Below, in pieces: positions 17,994 through 26,520 of a stretch of DNA of 64,000 bases. Position numbers and translations under genes: made by a program. The stretch's first letter is position 1, and each line of letters begins with the position of its first letter. Origin of the DNA: Arthrobacter sp. NIO-1057 (lineage in GTDB: Bacteria > Actinomycetota > Actinomycetes > Actinomycetales > Micrococcaceae); contig NZ_FMAT01000004.1 in NCBI RefSeq assembly GCF_900094805.1, forward strand, positions 124,001 through 188,000. Reading direction: 5' to 3'. The notes below the pieces were generated by a model. It ran no database searches. It was not told the DNA's origin and saw only the letters and a program-made list of their open reading frames with translations.

Positions 17994-18016
17994 TTATTTT
18001 GAATGAGTCAAGATAA
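17994..18016 (-). promoter_or_regulatory. Probable FurA operator
   Basis: A 23-base interrupted palindrome, TTATTTTGA-ATGAG-TCAAGATAA, lies 18 bases before the furA start. The two 9-base arms match at 8 positions. Position and AT-rich arms fit an autoregulatory Fur-family box, and the minus-strand sequence TCTTATCTTGAC would include promoter elements. Confidence 0.6.
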
Positions 18017-18637
18017 GATGGGAATCATTTCGGGTACATCGCAAAAAGTCTCGATAAATAACCCAAGGTCTTCGCTGACGGGGAAATATTCCGATATTGA
18101 TATACTTTGAATTACCTTTGCAGGCAGGTTTCAGTCATTACTGCAGAGCAACGGCAAACGTTGATCTTGTGGATTTTCGTGGCGAACCCATCGCACGAAT
18201 AACTGATAGAAAACCGTTGAATTCTTGGCACGGTGGGCATCGACTTTAGGCAACGCGAGAAAGTTCACACAGCTGTGAATGGCCTATGGAAACTATGCGC
18301 TTCATCGGGGTCGGGTGGCGAAAACCGCGAAAATCGGGAGCTCTAGTTTGACCAATGATGATGGGTCGACCATCCTTAATAAGGACTATTTAGGATTTAT
18401 TGTGACAATCTGAGAAGAAATAGCGTCGGGTCACTGGTGAAATTACCGGTGATAATACGCGGGGTCAGCTGTTTCATTCAGCGCCCGCTGACGCTAGATT
18501 TGGATTCAGTGAATCGAAACCGATAAGCAATTCGCAATCAAGCACACTGCAGAGCAATCGTTCACTAACTGAACCGTTGCTCGTTGGGCTCCGAAGGAAT
18601 TTCACCTTTGAAGCCTCGCCGGTGAAGGAAGAAAGCA
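18017..18637. other. Long intergenic region, no gene seen
   Basis: About 620 bases lie between the divergent furA and BCCT genes. I find no credible ORF, tRNA or recognised riboswitch. Two possible sites stand out: an inverted repeat TTCACA-CAGC-TGTGAA at 18264-18279, and a pair of similar GGTGAAATTACCGGTGA elements at 18436-18454. A GAAGGAAGAAAG ribosome site for the BCCT gene is at its right end. A long regulated leader for an osmolyte transporter is possible but not shown. Confidence 0.4.
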
Positions 18638-20494
18638 ATGAAGCAGACGGAGCAATCATTTGAAGACCTTGTCGGCGAGCTGCATTCAGCTCGACAACGA
18701 CGCCCTAAGAAATATTCGGTTTCAGGAACTGACTATTGGGTATTTGGTATCGCTGGCGCCTTAGCGCTGGCTTTTATTGTTTGGGGTTTCGTTACCCCAG
18801 CAGGCTTAGGTAAAGCCGCAGATGTAGCCCTGGACTGGGTCATCACCAACACCGGTTGGCTGTTTATTATTGCAGCCTCGGTATTCGCAATCTTTGTCAT
18901 CGTGGTAGCAGTGAAGAACTTTGGCCGTATCCCGCTGGGTAAAGATGACGAAAAACCACAATTTACTACCGTCTCGTGGATCTCCATGATGTTTGCGACC
19001 GGTATGGGCATCGGCCTGGTGTTCTACGGCGTAGGAGAACCACTGTTCTTCTACATGTCACCTCCACCAGGGACCGTCGAAGGTTCTAGTGCCGCGGCCA
19101 TGAGCACCGCCATGGGTACGACGCTCTTCCACTGGACCTTATTCCCATGGGCGATGTACGCCATCGTCGGCTTGGGTATGGCCTACGGCAGTTTCCGTCT
19201 TGGACGCCCACAGCTCTTCTCTGCCATGTTCTCCTCAATCTTTGGAGAGCGCGTAGTACACGGCTGGGGCGGTCGCACGATCAACATCTTGGCAATCATC
19301 GCGACCCTTTTCGGGTCAGCATGTTCGCTGGGCCTTGGGGCGCTGCAGATTGGTGGCGGTATCCAGTCCGCCGGCATTCTTGAGAAGGTCGGCTCCGGCG
19401 TATTGGTAGTCATCATCGCGATTCTGACTGCATTGTTTGTAGCCTCGGCCGTCTCCGGCATTGAGCGCGGCATTCAGTGGCTGTCGAACATCAACATGGT
19501 GTTGGCAGTAATCCTGGCGCTCATCGTCTTTATTGGCGGACCGACGCTATTCATCCTCAACGTCATCCCGAACGCTGTGGGTTCATTCATTGGTGACCTG
19601 CCTCAGATGGCTTCGCGCACCGCGGCCTCCGGCGATGAAACCATGTCCAGCTGGCTGTCCTCATGGACCGTCTTCTACTGGGCTTGGTGGATCTCATGGA
19701 GCCCATTCGTTGGCCTGTTCATCGCACGTATCTCGCGTGGACGCACCATTCGCCAGTTTGTTACCGGCGTACTGTTGGTGCCATCGGCCGTAACCTTGCT
19801 GTGGTTCTCGATCTTCGGTGGCGGAGCCATCGGCTTGCAGGAACGTGCTGAGCGTGCCGGGAACACTGGAGATGCTTTGGCCAAGATGGTCGACGGGGCT
19901 CCAGACATTAACTTTGACCTGATCCTCTTCGACCTGCTCGATAAGCTCCCACTGAACGGCTGGATAGCGACTGTCCTGATGGTGGTCACCGTTCTGTTGA
20001 TTGCCATCTTCTTCGTCACGGGAGCCGACTCGGCTTCGATCGTGATGGGCGCGCTCAGTGAGCGTGGCGCCGAAGACCCGACCAAGAAGTCAGTGATCTT
20101 CTGGGGCGTCGCCACTGGTGCCGTTGCTGCCGTTATGCTGCTTGCCGGTGGAGATCATCCAGACGAAGCGCTCAACGGTTTGAAGAACATTACGATTGTT
20201 TCGGCCTTGCCATTCGTGATCGTCATGTTGTTGCTGTGCGTCGCGCTGTGGAAGGACCTGAGCCGGGATCCATTGATCTTGCGTGGAAAGGTTGCCCGCA
20301 CCGTACTGGAGCAATCGGTGACCCAGGGCGTGGACCGGCACGAAGGTAGCCAGTTCAGCCTGATGACCACCGAGATTCCAATTGTTGCTCCGGCTGAGAC
20401 TTCAGCTGAGGATGCTACTAAGTCAGCGCAGGTGTTTGTCACCGAAACTGATGGGAAAGACTCTAAGGACTCCACCGAGTCCAAAGATTCCTAG
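18638..20494 (+). CDS. BCCT-family choline/betaine/carnitine transporter
   Basis: This 618-residue membrane protein has about 12 hydrophobic segments and the BCCT signature around residue 340 (FYWAWWISWSPFVGLFIARI, then SRGRTIRQF), plus GMGIGLVFYGVGEPL near 125. It would import a quaternary ammonium osmolyte such as glycine betaine with sodium. The C terminus carries an acidic, Ser/Lys/Asp-rich tail with repeated KDS units (DGKDSKDSTESKDS), of the sort that can act in osmosensing in BetP-like carriers. It stands alone between a long leader and a strong terminator. Confidence 0.92.
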   Translation: MKQTEQSFEDLVGELHSARQRRPKKYSVSGTDYWVFGIAGALALAFIVWGFVTPAGLGKAADVALDWVITNTGWLFIIAASVFAIFVIVVAVKNFGRIPLGKDDEKPQFTTVSWISMMFATGMGIGLVFYGVGEPLFFYMSPPPGTVEGSSAAAMSTAMGTTLFHWTLFPWAMYAIVGLGMAYGSFRLGRPQLFSAMFSSIFGERVVHGWGGRTINILAIIATLFGSACSLGLGALQIGGGIQSAGILEKVGSGVLVVIIAILTALFVASAVSGIERGIQWLSNINMVLAVILALIVFIGGPTLFILNVIPNAVGSFIGDLPQMASRTAASGDETMSSWLSSWTVFYWAWWISWSPFVGLFIARISRGRTIRQFVTGVLLVPSAVTLLWFSIFGGGAIGLQERAERAGNTGDALAKMVDGAPDINFDLILFDLLDKLPLNGWIATVLMVVTVLLIAIFFVTGADSASIVMGALSERGAEDPTKKSVIFWGVATGAVAAVMLLAGGDHPDEALNGLKNITIVSALPFVIVMLLLCVALWKDLSRDPLILRGKVARTVLEQSVTQGVDRHEGSQFSLMTTEIPIVAPAETSAEDATKSAQVFVTETDGKDSKDSTESKDS

Positions 20495-20498
20495 CAAA

Positions 20499-20542
20499 AA
20501 ATAGTGGAAGCCACGTCCCGCGGGACGTGGCTTCCACTATTT
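20499..20542. terminator. Bidirectional terminator
   Basis: A perfect 22-base inverted repeat (AAATAGTGGAAGCCACGTCC and onward) without loop bases lies between the convergent BCCT and acs genes. A run of T follows on the minus strand and TTTAA on the plus strand. Confidence 0.92.
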
Positions 20543-20567
20543 AAGCTGCCATTCTCTTGGCTAAGAG

Positions 20568-22529
20568 CTAGTTACGTGCTCGGCAGATCGCATTGATCTC
20601 TGGAATGCACGGTTCATTTTGCAAGCTCGTGGTATCGCCGAGTGTGGTTCCCTCAAATAGTTGAGTGAGCAGTCGACGCATGATCTTGCCCGAACGTGTT
20701 TTAGGAACGTCCGGAACCAGAACCACATCGCGTGGCTTGGCGATGGGGCCAATTTGATTAGTCACGGTAGAACGCAATTCGGCAATGAACTGTGCCTGAC
20801 GGGCAGCCAGTTGCTCATCTGGGTTTTCAGCAATCAGTGACTTGTCCAAAGGCACCACAAACGCGGTAGCGGCGTGGCCAGTCTTGGCATCTGGGGTGGG
20901 GCATACGCCAGCCTCGACGACACCCGCATTAGTGACCAGGGCAGATTCAATTTCAATGGTGGACAGCCGGTGGCCAGAAATGTTGATCACGTCATCGGTG
21001 CGACCCAAAATGAAAATGTCGCCATCATCATCAAAGCGTGCTCCATCACCAGCAAGGAACCATCCCTGCCCGACGTACTGTTCCCAATAACTGGTGTAGT
21101 AGCGTTCTGGATTACCCCAAACGGTTCGTGCCATCGAAGGTCCCGTCTGGGTGATGACAATATTTCCCTGAGTGTTGGGTGCAACGCGCTGGCCTTGAGC
21201 ATCAACGATGTCCACTGACACTCCAGGCAGGGCGCGTGCGGCGCAACCAGGTTTGAAGTGCTCGTCGGTGGGCAACGGTGAAAGGATTGTGGCTCCCGAC
21301 TCGGACTGCCACCAGGTATCAACCATGGGAAGACCTTCGGTGGTATCGCGACCTAACTGCTCACGGAACCACTTCCAAGCCTCTGGATTCACTGCTTCGC
21401 CCACGGTGCCACCGATGTTGATAGAGGACAGATCGTAGGAATCTGGAATGCCCTGCGGGAACCAGCCCATCAAGGAACGCACTAGTGTTGGCGCGGTGTA
21501 GTAGCTGGTGACCTTGTAACGTTCGATGACTTCGAAGTGGCGGCCAGGGTGCGGGGCATTTGGCACGCCCTCGTAGATGACCTGAGTAACGCCGTTCGAC
21601 AGCGGGCCGTAGATCTCATAGGTGTGGGCGGTGACCCAGGCTAGGTCTGCGGTGCACCAGTGAACGTCTTGGTCTCGCTTTGAAACATCGGGGTTGGCGA
21701 ACAGCATATTGTAACTTGCCGCCGCCTGAGTCAGGTAACCGCCGGTGGTGTGGACCAATCCCTTAGGCTGCCCGGTCGTTCCCGAGGTGTACATGATGAA
21801 CAACGGCGTCTCTGAGTCGAAGAACTGTGCAACATGCTCGGTGGGCTGGGTGTCGACCACATCGTGCCACCAAACATCTCGGCCCTCGGTCCATGGGATC
21901 TCATCGCCCGTGCGCCGAATAACCAGGACCTTTTCAATTTCATTCTCACCCGAGACTGCCTGATCGGCATTGTCCTTGACCGGCACGGAAGTACCACGAC
22001 GGAACTGACCGTCCGTGGTTACTAAGACCTTGGCCTTGGTATCTTCCACACGGAACTTCAGCGCTTCAGCGGAGAAGCCTCCGAAGACCAGCGAGTGGAT
22101 CGCGCCAATGCGGGCACAGGCCAAGGTGATGACGACGGTTTCGATGAGTACCGGAAGGTAAATGACTACGCGGTCGCCCTTGACCACACCCAAAGATTCC
22201 AAGGCATTGGCAGCCTGGCTGACGCGTTCTTGCAAGTTCTTGTAGGTGACGGCTACACGGTCGCCTGGTTCGCCCTCGAAGTACAGTGCAACCTTGTCAC
22301 CGCGACCGGCAGCAACATGGCGGTCGGCACAGTTCACTGCGGCATTCAGTTTGCCACCGAGGTACCAAGAAATCTGCGGGCCACGCTTGGCTACCGGGTC
22401 AGCGGGGAGAATTTGGCTGGTGGTGTGCCATTCGGTGTCCCAATCTAGAAGGTGCGCCGCTTCATCCCAGAATGCTTGGCGTGCTTCCTCTGACACCAGT
22501 GTGGCGGTCGATGCTGATTCGATGGTCAT
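20568..22529 (-). CDS. acs: Acetyl-CoA synthetase
   Basis: This 653-residue AMP-forming ligase activates acetate to acetyl-CoA through acetyl-AMP. Motifs include FIMYTSGTTGQPKGLVHTTGG near residue 250, DTWWQSESG near 400, the adenylate-binding GRTDDVINISGHRLST and the acetylatable Lys in PKTRSGKIMRRLL near 620. Length is normal. An AAGGA lies 12-13 bases before the ATG. Upstream on the same strand are a 26-codon ORF and a SAM riboswitch, so acs could be read from a SAM-controlled transcript, which would be unexpected for this enzyme; a separate promoter cannot be excluded. Confidence 0.95.
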   Translation of the reverse strand: MTIESASTATLVSEEARQAFWDEAAHLLDWDTEWHTTSQILPADPVAKRGPQISWYLGGKLNAAVNCADRHVAAGRGDKVALYFEGEPGDRVAVTYKNLQERVSQAANALESLGVVKGDRVVIYLPVLIETVVITLACARIGAIHSLVFGGFSAEALKFRVEDTKAKVLVTTDGQFRRGTSVPVKDNADQAVSGENEIEKVLVIRRTGDEIPWTEGRDVWWHDVVDTQPTEHVAQFFDSETPLFIMYTSGTTGQPKGLVHTTGGYLTQAAASYNMLFANPDVSKRDQDVHWCTADLAWVTAHTYEIYGPLSNGVTQVIYEGVPNAPHPGRHFEVIERYKVTSYYTAPTLVRSLMGWFPQGIPDSYDLSSINIGGTVGEAVNPEAWKWFREQLGRDTTEGLPMVDTWWQSESGATILSPLPTDEHFKPGCAARALPGVSVDIVDAQGQRVAPNTQGNIVITQTGPSMARTVWGNPERYYTSYWEQYVGQGWFLAGDGARFDDDGDIFILGRTDDVINISGHRLSTIEIESALVTNAGVVEAGVCPTPDAKTGHAATAFVVPLDKSLIAENPDEQLAARQAQFIAELRSTVTNQIGPIAKPRDVVLVPDVPKTRSGKIMRRLLTQLFEGTTLGDTTSLQNEPCIPEINAICRARN

Positions 22530-22590
22530 GAAAGATAATTCCTTGGAGTGTTAAGGGGTGACAAGTTGAGAAGCTGGGGGAGAGGCGAAA

Positions 22591-22671
22591 TCAGGTTCCC
22601 CGCTCGATAGCCAGCGCAATGGAGGCGTTGGCCGGGTCTTGTCCCTGAGGCTGTGCATAGTTCAGTGCCAT
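22591..22671 (-). CDS. 26-codon ORF directly behind a SAM riboswitch
   Basis: The ORF reads MALNYAQPQG and ends IALAIERGT. Its GGAG ribosome site overlaps the 3' strand of the riboswitch P1 helix (GATGGAG), 6-7 bases before the ATG, so translation should depend directly on SAM. It ends 62 bases before acs. I do not recognise the peptide. It could be a regulatory leader peptide or the stub of a lost sulfur gene. Placement and ribosome site are the only evidence that it is translated. Confidence 0.45.
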   Translation of the reverse strand: MALNYAQPQGQDPANASIALAIERGT

Positions 22672-22679
22672 GATCATCT

Positions 22680-22776
22680 CCATCGGTACTGGCGGTAGCA
22701 CCGGCCTATGGAACATGTGATTCATAGGTGGTTGCTGCGACGTCTAGGAGCCAGATCTCTCGGTCGCTCGGGATGG
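22680..22776 (-). ncRNA. SAM riboswitch (SAM-I type) upstream of small ORF and acs
   Basis: On the minus strand: CCATCCCGAGCGACC, GAGAGATCTGGCTC, GACGTCGCAGCAACC, then CGGTGCTACCGCCAG and GATGG closing P1 with CCATC. The P3-P4 region has a longer stem (ACCTATGAATCACATGTTCCATAGG) than in the other copies. It lies back to back with the plus-strand copy at 23050, 274 bases away. Confidence 0.88.
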
Positions 22777-23049
22777 TTACCCGTCCATTACATGATTTCG
22801 AACGAATTGAATGCAAATCTTGCGTAACATGAAAAATGTTCGATAACTACGTCACAGGCACGAGATATTTCGTTATTTATTTCATTGAATGCCGGTTTGA
22901 TCGATGATTGATGACTTTGAGTAATTCATCTTCGGTGGAATGCGAAGTTGCCTGTGCAAACCGCCTGTCAAACCGGTGCATCGTCACGACGAAATGTGAC
23001 TTCGTGGCTTGGAAGCACCGCTTTGTTACGGCTACAAATGAATGAGAAC

Positions 23050-23135
23050 CCATCCAGAGCGGCCGAGAGATCTGGCTCGATAACGCCGCAGCAACCACCC
23101 GACTTGCGGGACGGTGCTACCGCCAGGACCGATGG
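23050..23135 (+). ncRNA. SAM riboswitch (SAM-I type) upstream of SfnB-like gene
   Basis: The core reads CCATCCAGAGCGGCCGAGAG, TCTGGCTCGATAACGCCGCA, GCAACC, then GGTGCTACCGCCAGGACC and GATGG pairing with CCATC. The start codon of the monooxygenase gene is only 20 bases further on, with GAGG between, so control is probably at translation initiation. Confidence 0.9.
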
Positions 23136-23154
23136 AAAGAATTGAGGATTTCTA

Positions 23155-24486
23155 ATGTCATTTGGCGAGTCGCCGAACACCGCTAGCTTGGACTTCAACC
23201 AGCTCAGTGATCCTTCGCAGGCTAGCGCCATGGGGCTAGACGACTTCCAAGAGCAGCTGCCTACCCGGCAATTACTCAAGGTTACTCCTGGTCCCAGCGC
23301 AGACGAACAATATGACCGATTGGCTGAAGTCTTTCGTCCGGTTTTCGCACAGATTGCAGGCACCGCCAAGGAACGCGACCGGAACCGCGTGCTGCCTTTT
23401 GAGCAGGTAGGCCTGCTCAATCGAGAACGCTTTGGTGCGTTGCGTATCCCAGTCGCCGAGGGTGGGTACGGCGCACGACTCGTTGACGTCTTCCGTCTAC
23501 TCATCGAACTTTCCGAAGCTGATTCGCACGTCGGCCAGTTGTGGCGCGCGCATATCGGGTTTGTTGAAAATGTGCTGGTTCTTGAAGATCAGGAACTACG
23601 TAGCAAGTGGATTTCTCGCATTGCCGCGGGACAAATTGTCGGCAATGCTTACACCGAGCGTGGCGGCAATGCGCTTGGTACCTTGAACACCAAGGCTAGT
23701 CAGGTTGACGGCCGTTGGCTGGTCACTGGTGAAAAGTACTACTGCACCGGCACTATCTTTGCCGACTGGACCACTGTGGCTGTGGCTCACCCGGAACTTG
23801 CCGGACGTCAGATTGCGGTGGTCTCCACCCAGCACAGTGGCGTAAAAATCTTGGATGACTGGGATGGTTTCGGCCAGGGTCTCACCGGTACAGGAACCAC
23901 CGAATTTCATCAGGTGCCGGTAGACACCTTCATGCCACAGCAGAACAACGACCCTGAGGCAGCGATTTTCCAGCTGGTGCTCATGGCCGTGCAAGCTGGC
24001 ATTGCCCGTGCAGCCCTGAATGACCTGCGTATTTCGGTGCAGAATCGTACGCGGATCTTCACCACCGGCACAGGAGTGCCGGTACATCGTGAGCCACAGG
24101 TACTGCAGTTAGTCGGTGAAGTCTCCGCAGAATCCTTTGCCGCTGACTCGGTGGTGATCGGTGCAGTCCTTGAAGTTGAAGCCGCCCTCATCGACCCAGG
24201 GCTAAATGATGAGGAACGCTACGCGGTCTGTGAACTAGCAGCTAACCGGGCACAAACTATTGTCCAGCCCCTGGTCATCGGTGCCACGAGCAAACTCTTT
24301 GACGGGCTTGGAGCATCGTCCACCAGCGTGATCTGTAACTTGGATCGACACTGGCGTAACGCCCGCACCATCGCCACCCACAACCCGGCCATTTATAAGG
24401 CACGCATCGTGGGTGACTACGAGATCAATGCAGTGCAACCGCAACGCCTCTCGGTCACCGGAGAAGACAGCAACCATCGGGCCTAA
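23155..24486 (+). CDS. SfnB/DszC-like flavin monooxygenase (acyl-CoA dehydrogenase fold)
   Basis: This 443-residue protein has the acyl-CoA dehydrogenase fold as used by FMNH2-dependent monooxygenases of the DszC/SfnB group: GNAYTERGGNALGT near residue 163, GEKYYCTGTIFADWT near 190 and the C-terminal LDRHWRNARTIATHNPA near 405, where DszC-type enzymes carry their active-site His. The acyl-CoA dehydrogenase catalytic Glu is not evident. It should insert oxygen into an organosulfur substrate using reduced flavin from a separate reductase, none of which is encoded nearby. A 45-residue N-terminal extension is absent from its paralog at 30400. It is SAM-riboswitch controlled and followed by an NtaA-like partner. 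Confidence 0.8.
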   Translation: MSFGESPNTASLDFNQLSDPSQASAMGLDDFQEQLPTRQLLKVTPGPSADEQYDRLAEVFRPVFAQIAGTAKERDRNRVLPFEQVGLLNRERFGALRIPVAEGGYGARLVDVFRLLIELSEADSHVGQLWRAHIGFVENVLVLEDQELRSKWISRIAAGQIVGNAYTERGGNALGTLNTKASQVDGRWLVTGEKYYCTGTIFADWTTVAVAHPELAGRQIAVVSTQHSGVKILDDWDGFGQGLTGTGTTEFHQVPVDTFMPQQNNDPEAAIFQLVLMAVQAGIARAALNDLRISVQNRTRIFTTGTGVPVHREPQVLQLVGEVSAESFAADSVVIGAVLEVEAALIDPGLNDEERYAVCELAANRAQTIVQPLVIGATSKLFDGLGASSTSVICNLDRHWRNARTIATHNPAIYKARIVGDYEINAVQPQRLSVTGEDSNHRA

Positions 24487-24546
24487 GGCGCATCCGCGCC
24501 TCCGCAATACACTTCACTACTACCCAACTATGGCAAGAGGAAACTA

Positions 24547-25947
24547 ATGAGCCAGCAGCGCGAAATTCTCTTCAACGCATTCGATATGAACTGTGTCGTG
24601 CACCAGTCGCCGGGCCTCTGGCGTCACCCAGAGGACAAGGCCTCGACCTACAACACCATTGGTTACTGGACTCACCTGGCCAAGGTACTAGAAAAGGGCA
24701 AGTTCGACGGCCTGTTCATTGCCGATGTCCTGGGTACCTACGATGTTTTTAACGGGACCAACGAATCCCCACTGCGCTCAGGTGCACAGGCTCCGGTTAA
24801 TGACCCGATGATGCTGGTCTCCGCCATGGCCGCCGTCACCGAGAACCTCGGCTTCGGCGTCACCGCCGGCACCGCCTACGAGCACCCTTACGCTTTCGCC
24901 CGCCGACTGGCCACCCTGGATCACCTGACCAACGGCCGCGTGGGCTGGAATGTCGTGACCGGCTACCTGCCATCGGCCGCCCGCAATATGGGCCAGGAAG
25001 ACCAGATGGAGCACGACGAGCGCTACAACCACGCCGATGAATACCTCGAAGTGGTCTACAAGCTGCTCGAGGGCTCGTGGGAAGACGACGCCGTGCAGAA
25101 CAACAAGGAAACCGGGATCTACACCGATCCGGCCAAGGTGCACAACATCGAGCACGAAGGCAAGTACTTCAAGGTGCCGGGCATTGCCATCACCGAGCCT
25201 TCCACCCAGCGCACCCCGGTGATCTACCAGGCCGGCGCCTCCTCACGCGGCATCAAGTTCGCATCGGAAAACGCCGAGGCGGTCTTCGTGACCAGCCCGA
25301 CCCGTGAAATCCTCAAGGCCACCGTCACCAAGATCCGCGATGCCGCCGAGGCCGCGGGCCGCGACCGCTACGACGTGAAGATCTTCGCGATGCAGACCAT
25401 CATCACCGATGAGACTTCCGAGAAGGCCCGGGCCAAGTACGAGGACTACAAGTCCTACGCCGACGTTGAAGGCGCCCAGGTGCTAATCTCCGGTTGGATG
25501 GGCGTGGACCTGTCTGAACTGGATCCGGATGAACCACTGGGTTCCAACGTGAAGTCCAACGCTATTCAGTCCTCGGTCGAGACCTTCCAGAAGGCCAGCG
25601 GCGATGACGGCAACCCATGGACCATCCGCCAGTTGGCCGAGTGGGTGGGCGTGGGCGGCTTCGGCCCGATCACCGTCGGCTCCGGCGCCGAGGTGGCCGA
25701 GAAGCTCATCGACTGGGTGGACTACACCGACGTGGACGGCTTCAACCTGGCCTACGCTGTCACCCCGGCGACCTTCGAAGACGTCGTCGAGTACGTTGTT
25801 CCCGAGCTGCAGGCCCGCGGCGCGTACAAGACCGAGTACGCTGAAGGCTCGCTGCGCAACAAGCTCTTCGGAGCCGGCGACCGCGTGAAGGACACCCACC
25901 GTGCCGCCAAGTACAAGATTGCTAACCGCGTAGCTGCCCAGGGCTAA
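24547..25947 (+). CDS. NtaA/SnaA/DszA-like FMN-dependent monooxygenase
   Basis: This 466-residue LLM-class flavoprotein begins EILFNAFDMNCVVHQSPGLW and has the NtaA-family features GLFIADVLGTYDVF, GRVGWNVVTGYLPSAARNMG near residue 140 and TPVIYQAGASSRGIKFA near 225, with the usual C-terminal YAEGSLRNKLFG. The family includes nitrilotriacetate, dibenzothiophene sulfone and N-acetyl-S-alkylcysteine monooxygenases, which cleave C-N or C-S bonds with FMNH2. It follows the SfnB-like gene after 60 bases with AGAGGAAAC before the ATG. From about 24,820 on, its codons end in G or C far more often than those of its neighbours or of its paralog at 31620. Confidence 0.85.
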   Translation: MSQQREILFNAFDMNCVVHQSPGLWRHPEDKASTYNTIGYWTHLAKVLEKGKFDGLFIADVLGTYDVFNGTNESPLRSGAQAPVNDPMMLVSAMAAVTENLGFGVTAGTAYEHPYAFARRLATLDHLTNGRVGWNVVTGYLPSAARNMGQEDQMEHDERYNHADEYLEVVYKLLEGSWEDDAVQNNKETGIYTDPAKVHNIEHEGKYFKVPGIAITEPSTQRTPVIYQAGASSRGIKFASENAEAVFVTSPTREILKATVTKIRDAAEAAGRDRYDVKIFAMQTIITDETSEKARAKYEDYKSYADVEGAQVLISGWMGVDLSELDPDEPLGSNVKSNAIQSSVETFQKASGDDGNPWTIRQLAEWVGVGGFGPITVGSGAEVAEKLIDWVDYTDVDGFNLAYAVTPATFEDVVEYVVPELQARGAYKTEYAEGSLRNKLFGAGDRVKDTHRAAKYKIANRVAAQG

Positions 25948-25991
25948 TGCCTTGAAAAGCTGAATGCGCTGCCCTTTGGTAGTGTGCAAAG

Positions 25992-26028
25992 GCCCCCAGT
26001 TCAGAAATTCTGAACTGGGGGCATTTTT
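25992..26028 (+). terminator. Rho-independent terminator
   Basis: GCCCCCAGTTCAGAA pairs with TTCTGAACTGGGGGC, followed by ATTTTTG. It ends the SfnB/NtaA transcript immediately before the metQ remnant. Confidence 0.9.
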
Positions 26029-26427
26029 GTGCTCTTGGTGGTACCGCAGCGCGAAGGCTTCCTGAAACTCAATCGAGATATCGAGGCTCGTACAGCAAGA
26101 ATTTCTGATGTTGTTGAGAACCCGCACGAATTCGTTTTGAAGGAAGCGGACTTGTTGGCGATGCCTCGAATGTTGGGTGACGCTGATGTCGCTGTTGGCT
26201 ACGTTTCGCAGTTCGATGCCTGAAAGGTTAGCCGAGATAAGGGAATCTTGTTGCCAGAGCCACCCAAAACCTTCGCTTCACGGCTGATCATGGCCTCTGA
26301 CTTTACAGAAACTGCCGACGCTCAGAAATTGATTGAAGTGTTCTCTGATCCTCGCCTGCAGGAATATTTGGAGACGACAGTTAACCCATTGGTCCAAGGC
26401 GTTCTCACCAAGGTTTCTGACAGCTAG
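26029..26427 (+). pseudogene. 3' remnant of a metQ-like lipoprotein gene
   Basis: From about 26044 the frame matches the C-terminal half of MetQ/NlpA-type binding proteins: ISDVVENPHEFVLKEADLLA, DADVAVGYVSQFDA, then an in-frame TGA at 26221-26223 where family members usually have Gly, then KVSRDKGILLPEPPKTFASR, QKLIEVFSDPRLQEYL and a stop at 26425-26427. The N-terminal half, with signal peptide, is absent. It has no start signal and lies just after a terminator. An intact metQ is at 29432. The remnant suggests this module once also carried its own binding protein. Confidence 0.8.
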
Positions 26428-26455
26428 ATTCATGCTCCCGCGTGGAGAAAAGCTA

Positions 26456-26495
26456 GAGGCAACCAGCAAGAAATTCTTTTCATGCTGGTTGCCTC
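26456..26495. terminator. Hairpin between metQ remnant and qorB-like gene
   Basis: GAGGCAACCAGCA pairs perfectly with TGCTGGTTGCCTC across a 14-base loop. It follows the metQ remnant and lies at the 3' end of the convergent oxidoreductase gene. T-runs beside it are modest. Confidence 0.6.
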
Positions 26496-26520
26496 ATAAG
26501 CTGTTAAGGTTTTTCGTGCC

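Noticed and set aside
18264-18279. Inverted repeat TTCACA-N4-TGTGAA considered as a CRP/GlxR site
   Set aside because: The half-sites are inverted relative to the TGTGA-N6-TCACA consensus, so it is not a CRP-type site.
25604-25888. Alternative-frame ORFs inside the NtaA-like gene
   Set aside because: They arise from its high-GC codon pattern (Ala/Arg/Ser-rich products) and have no start signals.
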